A stretch of DNA of 15,415 bases from Saprospiraceae bacterium (GCA_013361075.1 JABWAJ010000071.1:1-15415); one strand, 5' to 3'; positions 7,375 to 14,918 are shown, counted from the first letter of the stretch. The notes: generated by a model from the sequence alone, not told the origin. Made by a program: numbers and translations.

Positions 7375-8205
7375 TCATTTCAACGAAATATAATGAACTG
7401 AAGTAATATGTGGATGCCTTTGATATAATGTGTCAAAGCCACGCGGGTCTAAAAATGGGTCAAAACACACTCCCGCAATACGGCCAGTGGTTAACAACCG
7501 CGTCCACTTTAATTTAACATCAATCGTTTGGCCAGGATTTATTGAAATAATTTTGTAATCGGACAACCGATAATCTCTGAGTGGGTGGGTATACCCCGAG
7601 GGCCCCTCATAAACGGCAACGTAAGTAAAAAAAGAAGGGCCATTCCCAATGTTATTGACAATTACCTTGACTTCACCCGGCTCTCCGATAGTACCGAGAT
7701 CCGGTCCAAAATTGGAGTCACAGACAAGCCGCGGCGCTAAAAAACCTTTTTCAGGATTGTACTGAAAATTGATTGGGTGCAGTTTGAGATATTCATCAAT
7801 TAGTTTCTTCCATTCCCCCGTTTCCGGTGTTGTGACAACGCCATTACTTCCGGTAGCATCATCCCCCAATTGTTCCCGTGGAATTTCAATGATAAAAAAC
7901 TCCTGTGTGCCGGAGTTAAAGCGTACGGCTTCCTTAGTTGTGAAAATAGGGGAGTCTCCGTCGCGTCCAGGATTAGCCGCCGTAGCGCTGCTGTAAATAT
8001 TGAAGAAGATGTCAGGTCGTTGTTCAACTAGGTCTTTGAAATCTTCACCTTCATAACCAATTACAAAATCGCCATCTGCTCCGGTAACTGCATTCCCGAG
8101 TAAGTCATGGAAAAAAAAATCCCTGTCAATTGCTCGTATCAATAGACCTTTTAGTGGTTGCTTACTCTCTTTTTCTCGGACAATGCCTGTAATTTTAAAA
8201 TTCAT
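7375..8205 (-). CDS. Transthyretin-like/CARDB-like beta-sandwich protein
   Basis: This 276-residue protein appears to consist of two beta-sandwich domains. Residues 3-110 resemble transthyretin-like or carboxypeptidase-regulatory-like domains: FKITGIVREKESKQPLKGLL, then DRDFFFHDLLGNAVTGADGDF. A helical linker (about 130-145) follows. Residues 155-275 resemble a CARDB cell-adhesion fold (LAPRLVCDSNFGPDLGTIG, KVIVNNIGNGPS, SINPGQTIDVKLKW). ATG 8205 begins directly at the first strand, and there is no signal peptide although both folds are usually extracellular. It is the first gene of the minus-strand pair and probably partners the phospholipase-like protein, for example as a binding or delivery module. 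The pairing is inferred only from gene order. The DNA of this pair looks more AT-rich by eye than the aminopeptidase and ABC regions, so transfer is possible. No enzymatic residues are recognised. Confidence 0.7.
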   Translation of the reverse strand: MNFKITGIVREKESKQPLKGLLIRAIDRDFFFHDLLGNAVTGADGDFVIGYEGEDFKDLVEQRPDIFFNIYSSATAANPGRDGDSPIFTTKEAVRFNSGTQEFFIIEIPREQLGDDATGSNGVVTTPETGEWKKLIDEYLKLHPINFQYNPEKGFLAPRLVCDSNFGPDLGTIGEPGEVKVIVNNIGNGPSFFTYVAVYEGPSGYTHPLRDYRLSDYKIISINPGQTIDVKLKWTRLLTTGRIAGVCFDPFLDPRGFDTLYQRHPHITSVHYISLK

Positions 8206-8266
8206 AGCACGGCTTTTTATATTAGTTTTTGTCCTTTAAAGTTAATCCTTCACTTGCTCAAACCCC

Positions 8267-8280
8267 ATGACAAAAGTCAT
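8267..8280. promoter_or_regulatory. Possible operator: ATGAC-N4-GTCAT palindrome
   Basis: The perfect palindrome ATGAC-AAAA-GTCAT lies in the 142-bp region between the divergent phospholipase-like operon and the LolA-like operon. It is 45 bases upstream of the proposed -7 box of the LolA-like gene and 61 bases from the other start codon. Five-base arms with a four-base spacer suit a dimeric regulator. A 14-base palindrome can occur by chance, so support is modest. The 8206-8266 part holds a weak minus-strand -7 candidate (TAACTTTA, 8237-8244). Confidence 0.3.
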
Positions 8281-8325
8281 CGGCAGGTTTGATTTCTCAC
8301 ATCGTTTCCTGCTTCCCAACCCGCC

Positions 8326-8333
8326 GATCTTTG
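8326..8333 (+). promoter_or_regulatory. Putative -7 promoter box of the LolA/ABC/barrel operon
   Basis: GATCTTTG lies within CGATCTTTGTAA, identical to the string before the beta-barrel gene at 3289. It is 14 bases before ATG 8348. A TTTC at 8305-8308 is a weak -33 candidate with a 17-bp spacer. The placement supports ATG 8348 over the upstream ATG 8267 as the true start. Confidence 0.45.
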
Positions 8334-8347
8334 TAATAAAAACAGGT

Positions 8348-9103
8348 ATGCCCAGGTATTTAATATTGGTCATTGCGGCGCTTTTCATCGGGTTATCGCT
8401 CCAGGCTCAAACCAGTGAAACCGCCACTGCCATCGTACGCAAAGCAGATGAACGGGTACGGGGAAAAACTTCGGTTGCAGAAATGACCATCATCACCACG
8501 CGGCCCAAATGGACGCGTTCTATGGACATCAAAGCCTGGACGAAAGGAAATGATTACGCTCTGATTCTGGTGGCCGCGCCGGCAAAGGACAAGGGCACTG
8601 TTTTTTTGAAACGCAAAAAAGAGGTGTGGAACTGGCTGCCCTCACTTGAACGGACGATCAAACTGCCGCCTTCGATGATGTCTCAATCGTGGATGGGCAC
8701 TGATTTTACCAACGACGATTTGGTCAAAGAGTCTTCCATCGTGGAGGATTACGAACACAAAATTCTCGGCGTGGAACAGCAGGGCGGGCGGGATTGCCAT
8801 AAAATTGAGCTAATTCCAAAACCTGAAGCAGCAATTGTATGGGGGAAAATTTTGGTCTGGATTGACAAAAAAGACTACCTCCAGATGCGATCCGAATTCT
8901 ATGATGAATTCGGGGCGCTTTCGCAAACAATGATTGGCTCAGAGCTTAAAAAACTTGGGGGAATTCTGTTGCCCTCCCGGTTGGAAATGATTCCGTCTGC
9001 AAAAAAGGGGCAAAGCACCACCCTTATCTACAAATCACTGATATTTAATAAGCCCATAGAAGACAATTTTTTCACCACGACACAGATGTCGAAAGTCAAA
9101 TAA
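8348..9103 (+). CDS. Periplasmic LolA-like outer-membrane lipoprotein-sorting protein (COG2834 type)
   Basis: This 251-residue protein belongs to the LolA-like group (PF17131/COG2834). These fold as an open half-barrel that shields acyl chains crossing the periplasm. ATG 8348 gives the signal peptide MPRYLILVIAALFIGLSLQ with cleavage near QAQ; the longer ATG at 8267 would put 27 unlikely residues before it. Recognisable segments are MTIITTRPKWTRSMDIKAW, GTVFLKRKKEVWNWLPSLER, the family-typical SWMGTDFTNDDLV (about residues 116-128) and WGKILVWIDKKDYLQMRSEF. It is the first gene of five co-directional genes, six bases before the first permease. It would be the soluble shuttle taking cargo from the permease pair to the outer-membrane barrel. 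In other bacteria similar proteins are found beside RND/MMPL transporters, so cargo need not be lipoprotein. Classical LolA (PF03548) is a distinct, shorter family. Confidence 0.88.
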   Translation: MPRYLILVIAALFIGLSLQAQTSETATAIVRKADERVRGKTSVAEMTIITTRPKWTRSMDIKAWTKGNDYALILVAAPAKDKGTVFLKRKKEVWNWLPSLERTIKLPPSMMSQSWMGTDFTNDDLVKESSIVEDYEHKILGVEQQGGRDCHKIELIPKPEAAIVWGKILVWIDKKDYLQMRSEFYDEFGALSQTMIGSELKKLGGILLPSRLEMIPSAKKGQSTTLIYKSLIFNKPIEDNFFTTTQMSKVK

Positions 9104-9109
9104 AAGGCA

Positions 9110-10324
9110 ATGATCCTACGACTCGCCTGGCGCAACCTCTGGCGCAATCACAACCGCTCCCTTATCGCTATGGCCTCGGTTTGGTGCGCGGTGGTGTTGG
9201 CCATTGTGCTGAGTAGTCTGCAAAAAGGTATTTTCGATCATTTGGTTAAAAACGTCGTCAGTTTTTACAGTGGTTACATACAAGTGCACCAGGCAGGCTA
9301 CCAGGATGAACAAACACTGGAAAACAGCTTCCAGCTATCCGGGACTATCCAGCAACAAGTGCTTTCAACACCAGGAATTGCCTCTGTAACACCGCGGCTG
9401 GAAGCTTTTGCGCTGGCCTCATCAGGAGAAAAAACAAAAGGTTGTTTGGTAGCCGGTATTGCTCCCGAGACGGAAGACCTCGTCACAGGGTTAAAAAGCA
9501 AAATCGTCACCGGTGAATACTTGCTTGATGGTGCTGCAACCGTTCTGGTATCGGAAGGCTTGGCCAGGCGCCTGCAACTGGGCTTAAACGATACCCTCGT
9601 GTTGCTGGGTCAGGGTTATTACGGGACTACGGCTGCCGGAAAATTTCGGATTAGCGGATTGCTGCATTTTGGGTCGCCAGAATTGAATGACCAACTGGTT
9701 TTCCTGCCGATTGCTGCGGCTCAGCACTGGCTTGATGCTCCGGGGTTGGCAACCACACTGGTCATTTCACCGGAAGATCCTGCTGCTACAGAGGAAACTG
9801 CTGCTCAACTTCGCCAATCCCTGTCTGCCGATTTTGAAACACTGACCTGGCAGGAAATCATGCCTGGTATTTCAGAACACATCAAAACAGATACCGCAAG
9901 CAGCGCCATCATCCTTGGGGTATTGTACCTGTTGATTTCCTTTGGAATTTTTGCAACCATTCTTATGATGCTGGCCGAGCGGCAGCGGGAGTTTGGAATG
10001 TTGGTGGCCGTAGGCATGAAAAAAATGCAACTGGCCCGAATGGTTTTATTTGAATCGGTTTTCATCACCCTGACAGGTTGTGTACTGGGCATTCTGGTCA
10101 GTTTGCCATTGGTGTGGCAATTGGCCCGGCATCCCATCCGGTTTGGCGGAGAAATAGCCGAAGTGTATGAAAAATTTGGATTTGAAGCTGTTTTCCCGGC
10201 CTCAATGGCACCTTCTATTTTCTGGAATCAGGCCATAGTCGTATTGGTGATCGGGCTGTTGCTGTCTTTGTATCCGATTCTTAAGGTATTGTTTTTAAAG
10301 CCGGTAGAAGCGATGCAGGGGTAA
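9110..10324 (+). CDS. FtsX/LolC-E-type ABC permease, first subunit
   Basis: This 404-residue inner-membrane protein has the MacB/LolC-E layout. A cytoplasmic start (MILRLAWRNLWRNHNR) leads into helix 1 (about 18-36). A large periplasmic domain (about 40-262, MacB_PCD-like) follows, then three helices (about 264-288, 311-335, 371-393) in an FtsX domain. The coupling segment LAERQREFGMLVAVGMKKMQ between helices 2 and 3 is typical and should contact the ATPase. Start codon ATG 9110 is six bases after the LolA-like stop. It shares length and layout with the second permease, pointing to an old duplication and a heterodimer like LolC/LolE. Such transporters push cargo from the outer leaflet or periplasm using cytoplasmic ATP rather than moving it through a channel. 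Confidence 0.92.
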   Translation: MILRLAWRNLWRNHNRSLIAMASVWCAVVLAIVLSSLQKGIFDHLVKNVVSFYSGYIQVHQAGYQDEQTLENSFQLSGTIQQQVLSTPGIASVTPRLEAFALASSGEKTKGCLVAGIAPETEDLVTGLKSKIVTGEYLLDGAATVLVSEGLARRLQLGLNDTLVLLGQGYYGTTAAGKFRISGLLHFGSPELNDQLVFLPIAAAQHWLDAPGLATTLVISPEDPAATEETAAQLRQSLSADFETLTWQEIMPGISEHIKTDTASSAIILGVLYLLISFGIFATILMMLAERQREFGMLVAVGMKKMQLARMVLFESVFITLTGCVLGILVSLPLVWQLARHPIRFGGEIAEVYEKFGFEAVFPASMAPSIFWNQAIVVLVIGLLLSLYPILKVLFLKPVEAMQG

Positions 10325-10422
10325 AACAGTTGGCAGCCCGGGGTCCGTTCCACGGGAAAAAGCTTTGCATCATAAAAATGGCTGGCTGGCAGCCGTTTTA
10401 ATTCATCATAATCATCAATAAA
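10325..10422 (+). other. 98-bp gap between permease genes with possible internal promoter and micro-ORF
   Basis: This is the only sizeable break in the five-gene operon. It holds AAGCTTTG (10360-10367), similar to the TTTG boxes elsewhere in the window, and 10 bases later a seven-codon reading frame (10378-10401, MAGWQPF). That frame ends 21 bases before the next permease start. GGCT-GGC-AGCC (about 10385-10395) followed by GTTTTAA could form a small hairpin, and CCCG (10337-10340)/CGGG could form another. An internal promoter or attenuator is possible; none is strongly supported. Confidence 0.25.
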
Positions 10423-11634
10423 ATGCTTTTTTCCATCTCCTGGAGGAATTTATGGCGCCACCCGACACGCAGTCTGGCCATCATTACTTCTGTAGCTTTG
10501 GGGGTATTGGCCGGTGCTTTCATTGTGTCTCTTTATTACGGAATGGGCAACGAACGGGTGCGCATCGCCATTGAAGAAGAAGTATCGCACCTTCAGATTC
10601 ACCACCCAAATTTTCGGGAGGATTTTGAAGCGGTCTGGAATTTTCAACTCGACTCTGTGGATGCCGTTTTGCAAAGAATGCCTGGACTGAAAGCCCGATC
10701 TCTGCGATCAACGGCACAGGGGATGTTGGCCAACGCCGCCGGCAGCAGCGGCATTCAGATCAATGGCATAAATCCTGCTTCAGAAATAGCCACACGTAAA
10801 TTAGATCAGTTCATTATCCGTGGGGCTTATTTCGATTCAACAAAAAAAAATCAGGTACTGGTTGGAAAAAAATTAGCCGACAGAATGAAGTTGACCCCTG
10901 GCGCCAAAATTGTCCTGACTTTTCTGGATCATGAGCAAAACATCCAGGCCAGCGCTTTTCGGATTTGTGGTATTTACGAAACCAGCAACGCACCCATAGA
11001 CGAACGCAATGTCTATGTTGATCTCTTTGAATTCAACCAGTTGCTTGGTATTCCCGGGCGCGGCACAGAAGCTGCAATTTTATTAACCGGAGAAACCGAA
11101 ATACCCACAGCGCAAGCCTTTCTCCAGCAACATTTTCCCGGGCTTGAAATCGAAACATGGCATACCATTTCACCCGAAACCGATCTGGTAATGTCGTCTT
11201 TGGACATCTCTTCTTTCATCATCATTTTCATCATCGTATTGGCACTGGCTTTCGGCATCATCAACACCATGTTGATGGCGGTGCTCGAGCGAACTCGTGA
11301 AATCGGAATGCTGATGGCCATTGGCATGACCAAAATCCGGCTGTTTGGTATGGTGGTACTGGAAACGGTGCTGCTGACCATGGTGGGGTGCCCGGTGGGG
11401 TTTGGCCTGGCCTGGACGCTAAACAAATGGCTCTCGGAAACAGGGATCGACCTTAGTGCTATAGCCGGGAATTTGATGAAAGGTTTTGGCTATGGTGCCA
11501 TTATCTACCCCGATTTGCCAGGGTTTAAAGTAGGCCAAATTGTACTCACTGTTTTCGTTACCGCACTGCTCGCTTCGGTTTTTCCCGCATGGAAGGCACT
11601 GAAAATGAACCCAGTGCAAGCAATAAAAAGATAA
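10423..11634 (+). CDS. FtsX/LolC-E-type ABC permease, second subunit
   Basis: This 403-residue inner-membrane protein has the same layout as its upstream neighbour: MLFSISWRNLWRHPTRSLAI, helix 1 at about 18-38, a periplasmic MacB_PCD-like domain (about 40-260), and helices at about 263-287, 309-332 and 371-391. The coupling motif VLERTREIGMLMAIGMTKIR is conserved. Sequence similarity to the first permease is strongest in the N-terminal tail and this coupling region; the periplasmic domains have diverged, as in LolC versus LolE, where the two subunits do different jobs. The gene ends with KALKMNPVQAIKR, and the ATPase gene starts three bases later, so they are almost certainly co-expressed. 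The 98-base gap before this gene may allow separate control. The cargo is not evident from the sequence. Confidence 0.92.
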   Translation: MLFSISWRNLWRHPTRSLAIITSVALGVLAGAFIVSLYYGMGNERVRIAIEEEVSHLQIHHPNFREDFEAVWNFQLDSVDAVLQRMPGLKARSLRSTAQGMLANAAGSSGIQINGINPASEIATRKLDQFIIRGAYFDSTKKNQVLVGKKLADRMKLTPGAKIVLTFLDHEQNIQASAFRICGIYETSNAPIDERNVYVDLFEFNQLLGIPGRGTEAAILLTGETEIPTAQAFLQQHFPGLEIETWHTISPETDLVMSSLDISSFIIIFIIVLALAFGIINTMLMAVLERTREIGMLMAIGMTKIRLFGMVVLETVLLTMVGCPVGFGLAWTLNKWLSETGIDLSAIAGNLMKGFGYGAIIYPDLPGFKVGQIVLTVFVTALLASVFPAWKALKMNPVQAIKR

Positions 11635-11637
11635 ACC

Positions 11638-12336
11638 ATGGATACACCGGTCATTGACATCCACAACGTCAGTAAAATATACAACCCGGACAGTATTCCG
11701 GTGCCCGCGGTAAACAATGTCCATCTGCACTTTGACCGGGGCGAATTTACAGCGCTGGTTGGGCCTTCCGGTTCGGGTAAAACAACCCTGTTGAACATCA
11801 TCGGCGGCTTAGATGCACCAAGTGAAGGCAAAGTCATCATCAATGGAACCGATATCACCCGATTGTCGGCCAATCAACTCATCAATTTCCGCCTGCACAA
11901 TATTGGATTTGTTTTCCAGTCTTACAACCTCATCCCGGTTTTGACTGCCCGCGAAAATGTTGAATTCATTATGCTGTTACAGGGTACTCCTAAAGTCATG
12001 CGTCAAAAGCGGGTACAGGATTTGATGAATTCGGTTGGATTGGGAGATAAAATGGAAGTGCGGCCAGCTCAGCTTTCAGGCGGCCAGCAGCAGCGCGTGG
12101 CCGTTTCTCGCGCCCTCGCCTCCAAACCACAATTCATCCTGGCAGATGAGCCGACAGCCAATCTCGATTCCAAATCCGCTGCCAACCTGTTAGATATCAT
12201 GGCCCAGCTTAACCAGGATGAAGGCATGACGTTTATTTTTTCCACCCACGATGCCCGCGTGATCGAGCGCGCACGCCGGGTGATCACGCTGGTTGACGGG
12301 AGGGTGGCTTCAGACACCTGTCCCACCGGGAAATAA
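11638..12336 (+). CDS. LolD/MacB-type ABC transporter ATPase
   Basis: This 232-residue ATPase powers the permease pair. All ABC motifs are present: Walker A GPSGSGKT (42-49), Q-loop Gln94 in FVFQSYNLIP, signature LSGGQ (146-150), Walker B FILADE (166-171, Glu171 catalytic), D-loop ANLD and H-loop His204 (STHD). Length and the FVFQSYNLIPVLTARENV segment place it in the LolD/MacB/FtsE group that couples to FtsX-fold permeases. ATG 11638 is three bases after the upstream stop. The beta-barrel gene starts 10 bases after its stop. A true lolD assignment is withheld because several paralogous systems share this ATPase type and the substrate is unknown. Confidence 0.95.
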   Translation: MDTPVIDIHNVSKIYNPDSIPVPAVNNVHLHFDRGEFTALVGPSGSGKTTLLNIIGGLDAPSEGKVIINGTDITRLSANQLINFRLHNIGFVFQSYNLIPVLTARENVEFIMLLQGTPKVMRQKRVQDLMNSVGLGDKMEVRPAQLSGGQQQRVAVSRALASKPQFILADEPTANLDSKSAANLLDIMAQLNQDEGMTFIFSTHDARVIERARRVITLVDGRVASDTCPTGK

Positions 12337-12346
12337 GCAAAAAAGC

Positions 12347-13519
12347 ATGAAAAAGCCATTTGCCCTGCTGTTTCTTTTGCACATACTCTCCTTCGGAACA
12401 GCCCAAACCGACAGCATTCCAGGGGAAAAACCAGCTCCTTTTCAGGTTCAGGGTTATGTAAAAGACCTTCAAACTGTAAGCTTTAGCCCCCAGAAAGGGT
12501 CTTTGTACACGGGCAACCTCCTCCATAACCGACTAAATTTCAAATACCAGTTTTCAACTGCACTATCGGCACGGCTCGAGTTGCGTACCCGTCTTTTTTG
12601 GGGAGAACAAGTACGCCTTACACCAGGATTTGCCCAACTGATTGATTATGAAAGCGGCCTTATGGATTTGTCATGGACGCCAATCAAAAAAACTGCTTTG
12701 GCAGGGCATGCCATCATTGACCGGCTCTCCCTGAACTGGCAGAATAAATACTGGGACATTACCCTGGGTCGGCAACGAATTAACTGGGGCGTCACTACCG
12801 CCTGGAACCCCAACGACCTGTTCAATGCTTTTAATTTTTTCGACTTTGATTACGAGGAACGGCCCGGTAGTGATGCCCTGCGTGTCCGTTACAGCCGCGA
12901 TGGAATGTCGGGCTTTGATCTTGCGCTAAGCCGCGAAAAAGCAGCCAAATCCACAACTGCTGCCTTCCTTTATAAATTCAATGCTCTCGGCTATGATTTT
13001 CAGGCATTGGGTGCGTGGTACCAAAACAATCTGGCACTTGGCGGGGGGTGGGCAGGCAACATCGGAAATGCAGGGTTTAAAGGCGAGGCAACCTGGTTTC
13101 AACCCTACAATAAGTTGACAGATACCTCCGGAACGCTCTCTCTTACCCTGGAAGGTAATTATACTTTTGAAAGCAGCTGGTATCTCGGAGGCGCTTACCT
13201 CTATACTGGAAGGGGGCATAGCCGTCAGGGTGCTTTAGCTCAACTTGCCCTCCAACGACTATCAGCAGAAATGCTGATGCCTTTCAAGCATACGGTACTG
13301 ATTCAGGTAGCCAAACAACTTACCCCGCTTTTTATGGCCAACCTAAGCCTGATATATTGCCCAGGTCCTGACGCACTGATTGTCTTTCCTGTATTTTCCT
13401 ATTCTCTTAATGACAACTGGGACCTCAACCTCGTGGCGCAATCATTTTTTATCCCTGTAAACAAACAGTTGAAAAACGAGGGCAACTCACTGATCTTGAG
13501 GATAAAATGGGGGTTTTAA
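12347..13519 (+). CDS. Outer-membrane beta-barrel (DUF1302/porin-like), last gene of the ABC operon
   Basis: This 390-residue protein is exported. ATG 12347 begins MKKPFALLFLLHILSF with cleavage near GTAQ; an upstream ATG (12293) lies inside the ATPase gene and adds an implausible leader. The mature sequence is a run of alternating amphipathic strands with many Tyr, Trp and Gly residues, and ends LILRIKWGF, a good barrel-terminal signal. The segment GRQRINWG (141-148) followed by WNPNDLFNAFNFFDFDYEER (153-172) is like a signature I associate with DUF1302 and related porin-like barrels. About 16 strands would fit this size. As last gene of the operon, it probably forms the outer-membrane end of the route served by the LolA-like carrier and the ABC complex. 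Family name is tentative; barrel topology is confident. Confidence 0.82.
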   Translation: MKKPFALLFLLHILSFGTAQTDSIPGEKPAPFQVQGYVKDLQTVSFSPQKGSLYTGNLLHNRLNFKYQFSTALSARLELRTRLFWGEQVRLTPGFAQLIDYESGLMDLSWTPIKKTALAGHAIIDRLSLNWQNKYWDITLGRQRINWGVTTAWNPNDLFNAFNFFDFDYEERPGSDALRVRYSRDGMSGFDLALSREKAAKSTTAAFLYKFNALGYDFQALGAWYQNNLALGGGWAGNIGNAGFKGEATWFQPYNKLTDTSGTLSLTLEGNYTFESSWYLGGAYLYTGRGHSRQGALAQLALQRLSAEMLMPFKHTVLIQVAKQLTPLFMANLSLIYCPGPDALIVFPVFSYSLNDNWDLNLVAQSFFIPVNKQLKNEGNSLILRIKWGF

Positions 13520-13520
13520 T

Positions 13521-13548
13521 AAAAAGGCTGAACCTTTCGGGCCAGCCT
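13521..13548 (-). terminator. Intrinsic terminator for the minus-strand His/Tyr/Trp-rich gene
   Basis: Arms AGGCTG (13525-13530) and CAGCCT (13543-13548) pair, with an inner CC/GG pair extending the stem. On the minus strand the hairpin is followed by a T run (complement of AAAAA, 13521-13525). It lies 27 bases beyond the stop of the minus-strand gene. On the plus strand it lacks a T tract, so it would end the porin transcript only weakly. Confidence 0.7.
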
Positions 13549-13575
13549 CTGTAAAAACCTTATTGTCTTCCAATT

Positions 13576-14910
13576 TTAACGTCCATCAGATTTTTCCCGC
13601 TTTACCGGTTCTTTCATCTCCCTGGTTTTAACAGGTGGTGCCATTTTGGGCGCAGGTGCTTGTCGCGGTGCGGCGCTTTCTTTAGATTTCTGTTTTTCAA
13701 GCGTCGCTTCGTGGTGCTCCCGTCCTTTATCTACTTCCGGTATGGTCGTCCGGGGTATTCGATTGGGTGGGGTTTCAGGTTTTGTTTTCGGCCTGGTATC
13801 TGGCTTTGGTTTGACTTCTGGTGCCGGTATTTTCACACGATCCCGCTCCGGCATTTTTTCAGGCACATTGGAAGCTTTATCGCGGGGTTCCTGCACGGGC
13901 CCTTCGGGGCGGGTAGCTGGGGGGGCAAAAGCAGGTCTTAGCGGCTTCACCTTTGACAACTCCGGATATCGGTTTGCATTCCGGTCTAAATAATCCCGCT
14001 CATTGAGGGTTTTATCCGGATTGCTGCGGTTGTATTTGTCGCGTTCCGCTTCAAATTTGCCAAACTCGCGGAAGCGCTCAACCCGTCGCCCGTCGTCTTT
14101 GAGCCATGCTTCGCTGATCAGTGCCCGGTGTTGTTTTTGCCAGACTGTCACCCCTGCTGTGATGCTGCCACCGCTGTCGTGGTGCCGGTTGTGATGCCGA
14201 ACGAAATGATCCGATAAATGGCACCAGCGGTTATGGTGCCAGGGGTGGTAAAAATACCAATGCGTAAAGTGATAGGAAGGCAGGCCGATGACAATGATGG
14301 TATAGGGCCGATCAGGATAATAAAACCCCCATTCCCACCACCAGGGATAAGGCCGCCACCTGGGATAATCGTACCAGTAAGGGTAGCCAAACCAGTAAGG
14401 ATAGTGGTGGTAGTGCCGTTCAACAATAGGGACAGGTCTTTCAGGCTGTCCCTCATAGTAAATATCGCCATCATACAGATCGTCATCGTACAAATTGTCC
14501 TGATAGCCATTTTCATCAGCATACGTCCGGGCGGCCTCCATCAACTCTGCCTTTACCTTCGGATTGTCTTCGAGGCTTTGTTTCCACGCTTCCAATTCCT
14601 GTGCATTTCGGCGGGCAACCACCAGATTGAGGCTATCAACCTGGTGCCGAATCCATGCAGGATCTTTTCGATAGAGGTCGCCTGCCAGGATCGTGAGCCG
14701 GATGTTCTCTGTCAGCAAACTCAACACTTCCGGCAATTCGAGCAATCGGTGCAGTGCTGTTTTGGTTCTTGGCGGGTAAGTAGCAATAACGGCTTCAAAA
14801 GCAGCTTCAGCCGCCTCATCCAATCCATCAATTTGCTTCAATACACCCAAATAACTGATTCCCGCGCGCATGGCCTGGTCGTGAATTTCTTCAGGATAGC
14901 CCGTCAGCAC
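13576..14910 (-). CDS. His/Tyr/Trp-rich protein with DUF3300-like N-terminus, 5'-truncated
   Basis: The 444 residues shown begin at a GTG that is probably internal. The N-terminal part (about 1-125, with GYPEEIHDQAM, ELPEVLSLLTENIRL and LYRKDPAWIRHQVDSL) weakly resembles DUF3300-type helical domains. Next come an acidic stretch (139-154), an aromatic and His-rich centre (about 160-245, with PYWFGYPYWYDYPRW and WHHNRW), and a long Pro/Lys/Glu-rich tail (320-444) that is probably disordered. Related proteins normally start with a signal peptide. Here the frame stays open upstream to a stop at 15058-15060, with no ATG and no hydrophobic leader, and runs antisense through the M20 fragment. The true start is therefore missing, most likely lost at the junction near 14,930. 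It may be non-functional. Function is unknown; envelope or metal binding is suggested only by composition. A good terminator follows at 13521-13548. Confidence 0.65.
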   Translation of the reverse strand: MLTGYPEEIHDQAMRAGISYLGVLKQIDGLDEAAEAAFEAVIATYPPRTKTALHRLLELPEVLSLLTENIRLTILAGDLYRKDPAWIRHQVDSLNLVVARRNAQELEAWKQSLEDNPKVKAELMEAARTYADENGYQDNLYDDDLYDGDIYYEGQPERPVPIVERHYHHYPYWFGYPYWYDYPRWRPYPWWWEWGFYYPDRPYTIIVIGLPSYHFTHWYFYHPWHHNRWCHLSDHFVRHHNRHHDSGGSITAGVTVWQKQHRALISEAWLKDDGRRVERFREFGKFEAERDKYNRSNPDKTLNERDYLDRNANRYPELSKVKPLRPAFAPPATRPEGPVQEPRDKASNVPEKMPERDRVKIPAPEVKPKPDTRPKTKPETPPNRIPRTTIPEVDKGREHHEATLEKQKSKESAAPRQAPAPKMAPPVKTREMKEPVKREKSDGR

Positions 14911-14918
14911 CTGTTCTA

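Noticed and set aside
11013..11426. A 137-codon minus-strand frame with many Met and Ser
   Set aside because: It is antisense to the second permease; the Met runs are the complement of Ile/His codons (ATC, CAT) in its transmembrane helices.
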